Source of the DNA: CAZFDT01 sp964518335
GTDB taxonomy: Bacteria > Planctomycetota > Phycisphaerae > Phycisphaerales > Phycisphaeraceae
NCBI GenBank assembly: GCA_964518335.1
Contig: CAZFDT010000043.1
Location: 1-43,755 of the forward strand
Direction: 5' to 3'
Length of the DNA stretch: 43,755 nt
The notes under the pieces were generated by a model that was not told the DNA's origin, made no database searches, and worked only from the letters and a program-made list of their open reading frames with translations. Of the stretch, positions 43,167 to 43,755 are shown in pieces (the stretch's first letter is position 1; the number at the start of each line of letters is the position of its first letter). The position numbers were made by a program, and so were the translations under genes.

Positions 43167-43259
43167 ATGGCCATGGCCGACCCCCGGACCCGCCGCCCGT
43201 GGTCACGCGAGGAATCCTTGCTCACGTTTCGGCTCTACTGCCGAACGCCCGAGCAATAG
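43167..43259 (+). pseudogene. degraded fragment of an HNH-type nuclease gene
   Basis: A short reading of 30 codons ending in TAG. Its WSREESLLTFRLYCRTP segment resembles the conserved N-terminus of the nuclease family of the next gene (a W-[ST]-R-x(5-6)-L-x-L-Y pattern), but the chain breaks at the point where PFGKxHS should follow. It begins 19 bp after the NERD stop. It looks like the remnant of an older or duplicated copy rather than a small functional gene. Only about 25 residues support the similarity, so the call is provisional. Confidence 0.55.
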
Positions 43260-43304
43260 GCTATCCCGCCCATCGCAATACCGACACCGTACCCATCATT
43301 GACT

Positions 43305-43318
43305 TGCCGTATGCGGCA
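43305..43318. promoter_or_regulatory. short palindrome upstream of the HNH-type gene
   Basis: TGCCG and CGGCA (43305-43309, 43314-43318) with four bases between lie 62 bp ahead of the ATG at 43381. It could be an operator for a restriction or defence gene. No good promoter pair is seen around it. This is weak evidence. Confidence 0.3.
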
Positions 43319-43380
43319 TGTCAGTATGGTCGGACGATAGGATGTCACCGACCGGAGTCGCTTCGCAAACGCTACTGCGC

Positions 43381-43755
43381 ATGGCCAAATCCAAGCCGAT
43401 TCCGTGGACTCGTCGCGACACGTTGGACGTGTTGGCGCTCTACCAACTCATTCCGTTCGGAAAGATGCACTCCAAGAATCCGAGCGTGGTGGCGTTGGCT
43501 AAGCGCCTGGGGCGCACGCCGTCGTCTGTGGCGATGAAGCTCGTCAATTTTGCGGGCCTCGACCCGGAACATCAGAAGCGAGGGGTTGCCGGCCTGTCGG
43601 GCGCAACTCAACTTGATCGCGCGATTTGGGCTGAGTTTTACGGCAAGTGGGAAACACTCGCCAAATCGCAGGCAGTTGACATCGTGCCCGACGTGGTACC
43701 TGCTTTCGCTGCTGATCCATATAGCACGGACTTGGTGACAACTGCCACACTTCGT
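43381..43755 (+). CDS. HNH-type restriction-like endonuclease, 5' part, cut by window end
   Basis: An open frame of 125 codons from the ATG at 43381 to the last base, with no stop. The N-terminus reads PIPWTRRDTLDVLALYQLIPF, then GKMHSKNPSVVALAKRLGRTP and SSVAMKLVNFAGLDPEHQ. This matches the N-terminal domain found on a family of HNH endonucleases, usually annotated as restriction-type nucleases. The HNH catalytic domain should lie beyond the window and is not seen. Codons are visibly less GC-rich here than in the housekeeping genes (AAT, TTT, CAA, ATT, ACA occur), consistent with recent transfer. It sits beside a related degraded fragment and a NERD-domain gene. Confidence 0.75.
   Translation, partial: MAKSKPIPWTRRDTLDVLALYQLIPFGKMHSKNPSVVALAKRLGRTPSSVAMKLVNFAGLDPEHQKRGVAGLSGATQLDRAIWAEFYGKWETLAKSQAVDIVPDVVPAFAADPYSTDLVTTATLR

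Noticed and set aside
43261..43380. Continuation of the nuclease-like fragment after its stop
   Set aside because: Reading on, or shifting frame, gives no PFGKxHS or later family motifs, so the similarity ends near 43250.
1..43755. Search for CRISPR arrays, tRNA genes and insertion sequences
   Set aside because: No regularly spaced repeats, no T-loop plus acceptor pattern, and no transposase-like protein was seen.

Overview
This is a GC-rich, densely coding bacterial chromosome segment. The best fit is a planctomycete, probably of the Phycisphaerae type. That placement is inference from content: several secreted proteins end in PEP-CTERM sorting tails, two pseudopilins carry the H-X9-DG C-terminal motif common in planctomycetes, and sugar regulators, Gfo/Idh/MocA oxidoreductases, a sulfatase and odd secreted glycosidases occur together. 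No rRNA, tRNA, CRISPR array, insertion sequence or prophage is visible.

Layout. 0.1-10.6 kb holds housekeeping and envelope genes: a secreted protein, a YgfZ/GcvT-like folate protein, a GH51 arabinofuranosidase, a GT39-type membrane glycosyltransferase, phosphoglycerate kinase, two lipoproteins and a TrkH/KtrB potassium channel subunit. 10.6-21.0 kb holds two same-strand gene modules of similar plan. Module B (15152 down to 10582) is LacI regulator, PEP-CTERM protein, pseudopilin, duplicated beta-rich secreted protein, GH99-like lipoprotein. Module A (20972 down to 15264) is GntR/LacI-type regulator, PEP-CTERM lectin-like protein, pseudopilin, Gfo/Idh/MocA oxidoreductase, secreted GH87-like beta-helix protein. 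Each looks like one regulated polysaccharide-processing locus with its own secreted, PEP-CTERM and pilin-like parts.

21.0-30.2 kb holds a zinc-ribbon protein, polyphosphate kinase, a GT4 glycosyltransferase, a PBP4-type carboxypeptidase, a pseudo-receiver, an oxidoreductase and an unknown protein. 30.2-37.4 kb is a third regulated locus (module C). A GntR-type regulator and a sulfatase run leftward. An atypical epimerase, a DapA-family lyase/aldolase, a threonine-dehydratase-like PLP enzyme and a 2-hydroxyacid dehydrogenase run rightward. The two arms leave overlapping face-to-face promoters. 37.4-43.8 kb holds a PEP-CTERM protein, a secreted unknown protein, a secreted transglutaminase-like protein, a methyltransferase and a NERD-domain membrane protein. 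It ends with a broken copy and the start of an intact copy of an HNH-nuclease-type gene that runs off the window.

Three things stand out. First, a short motif, GYTGCAGTG, is scattered about thirty times more often than base composition predicts, on both strands and in several reading frames. Second, all three sugar regulators have a good sigma-70 promoter whose -10 box lies 7-8 nt before the start codon, predicting leaderless mRNAs, with repeated operator-like sequences over the promoter. Third, modules A and B share an architecture that I do not recognise as a described system.
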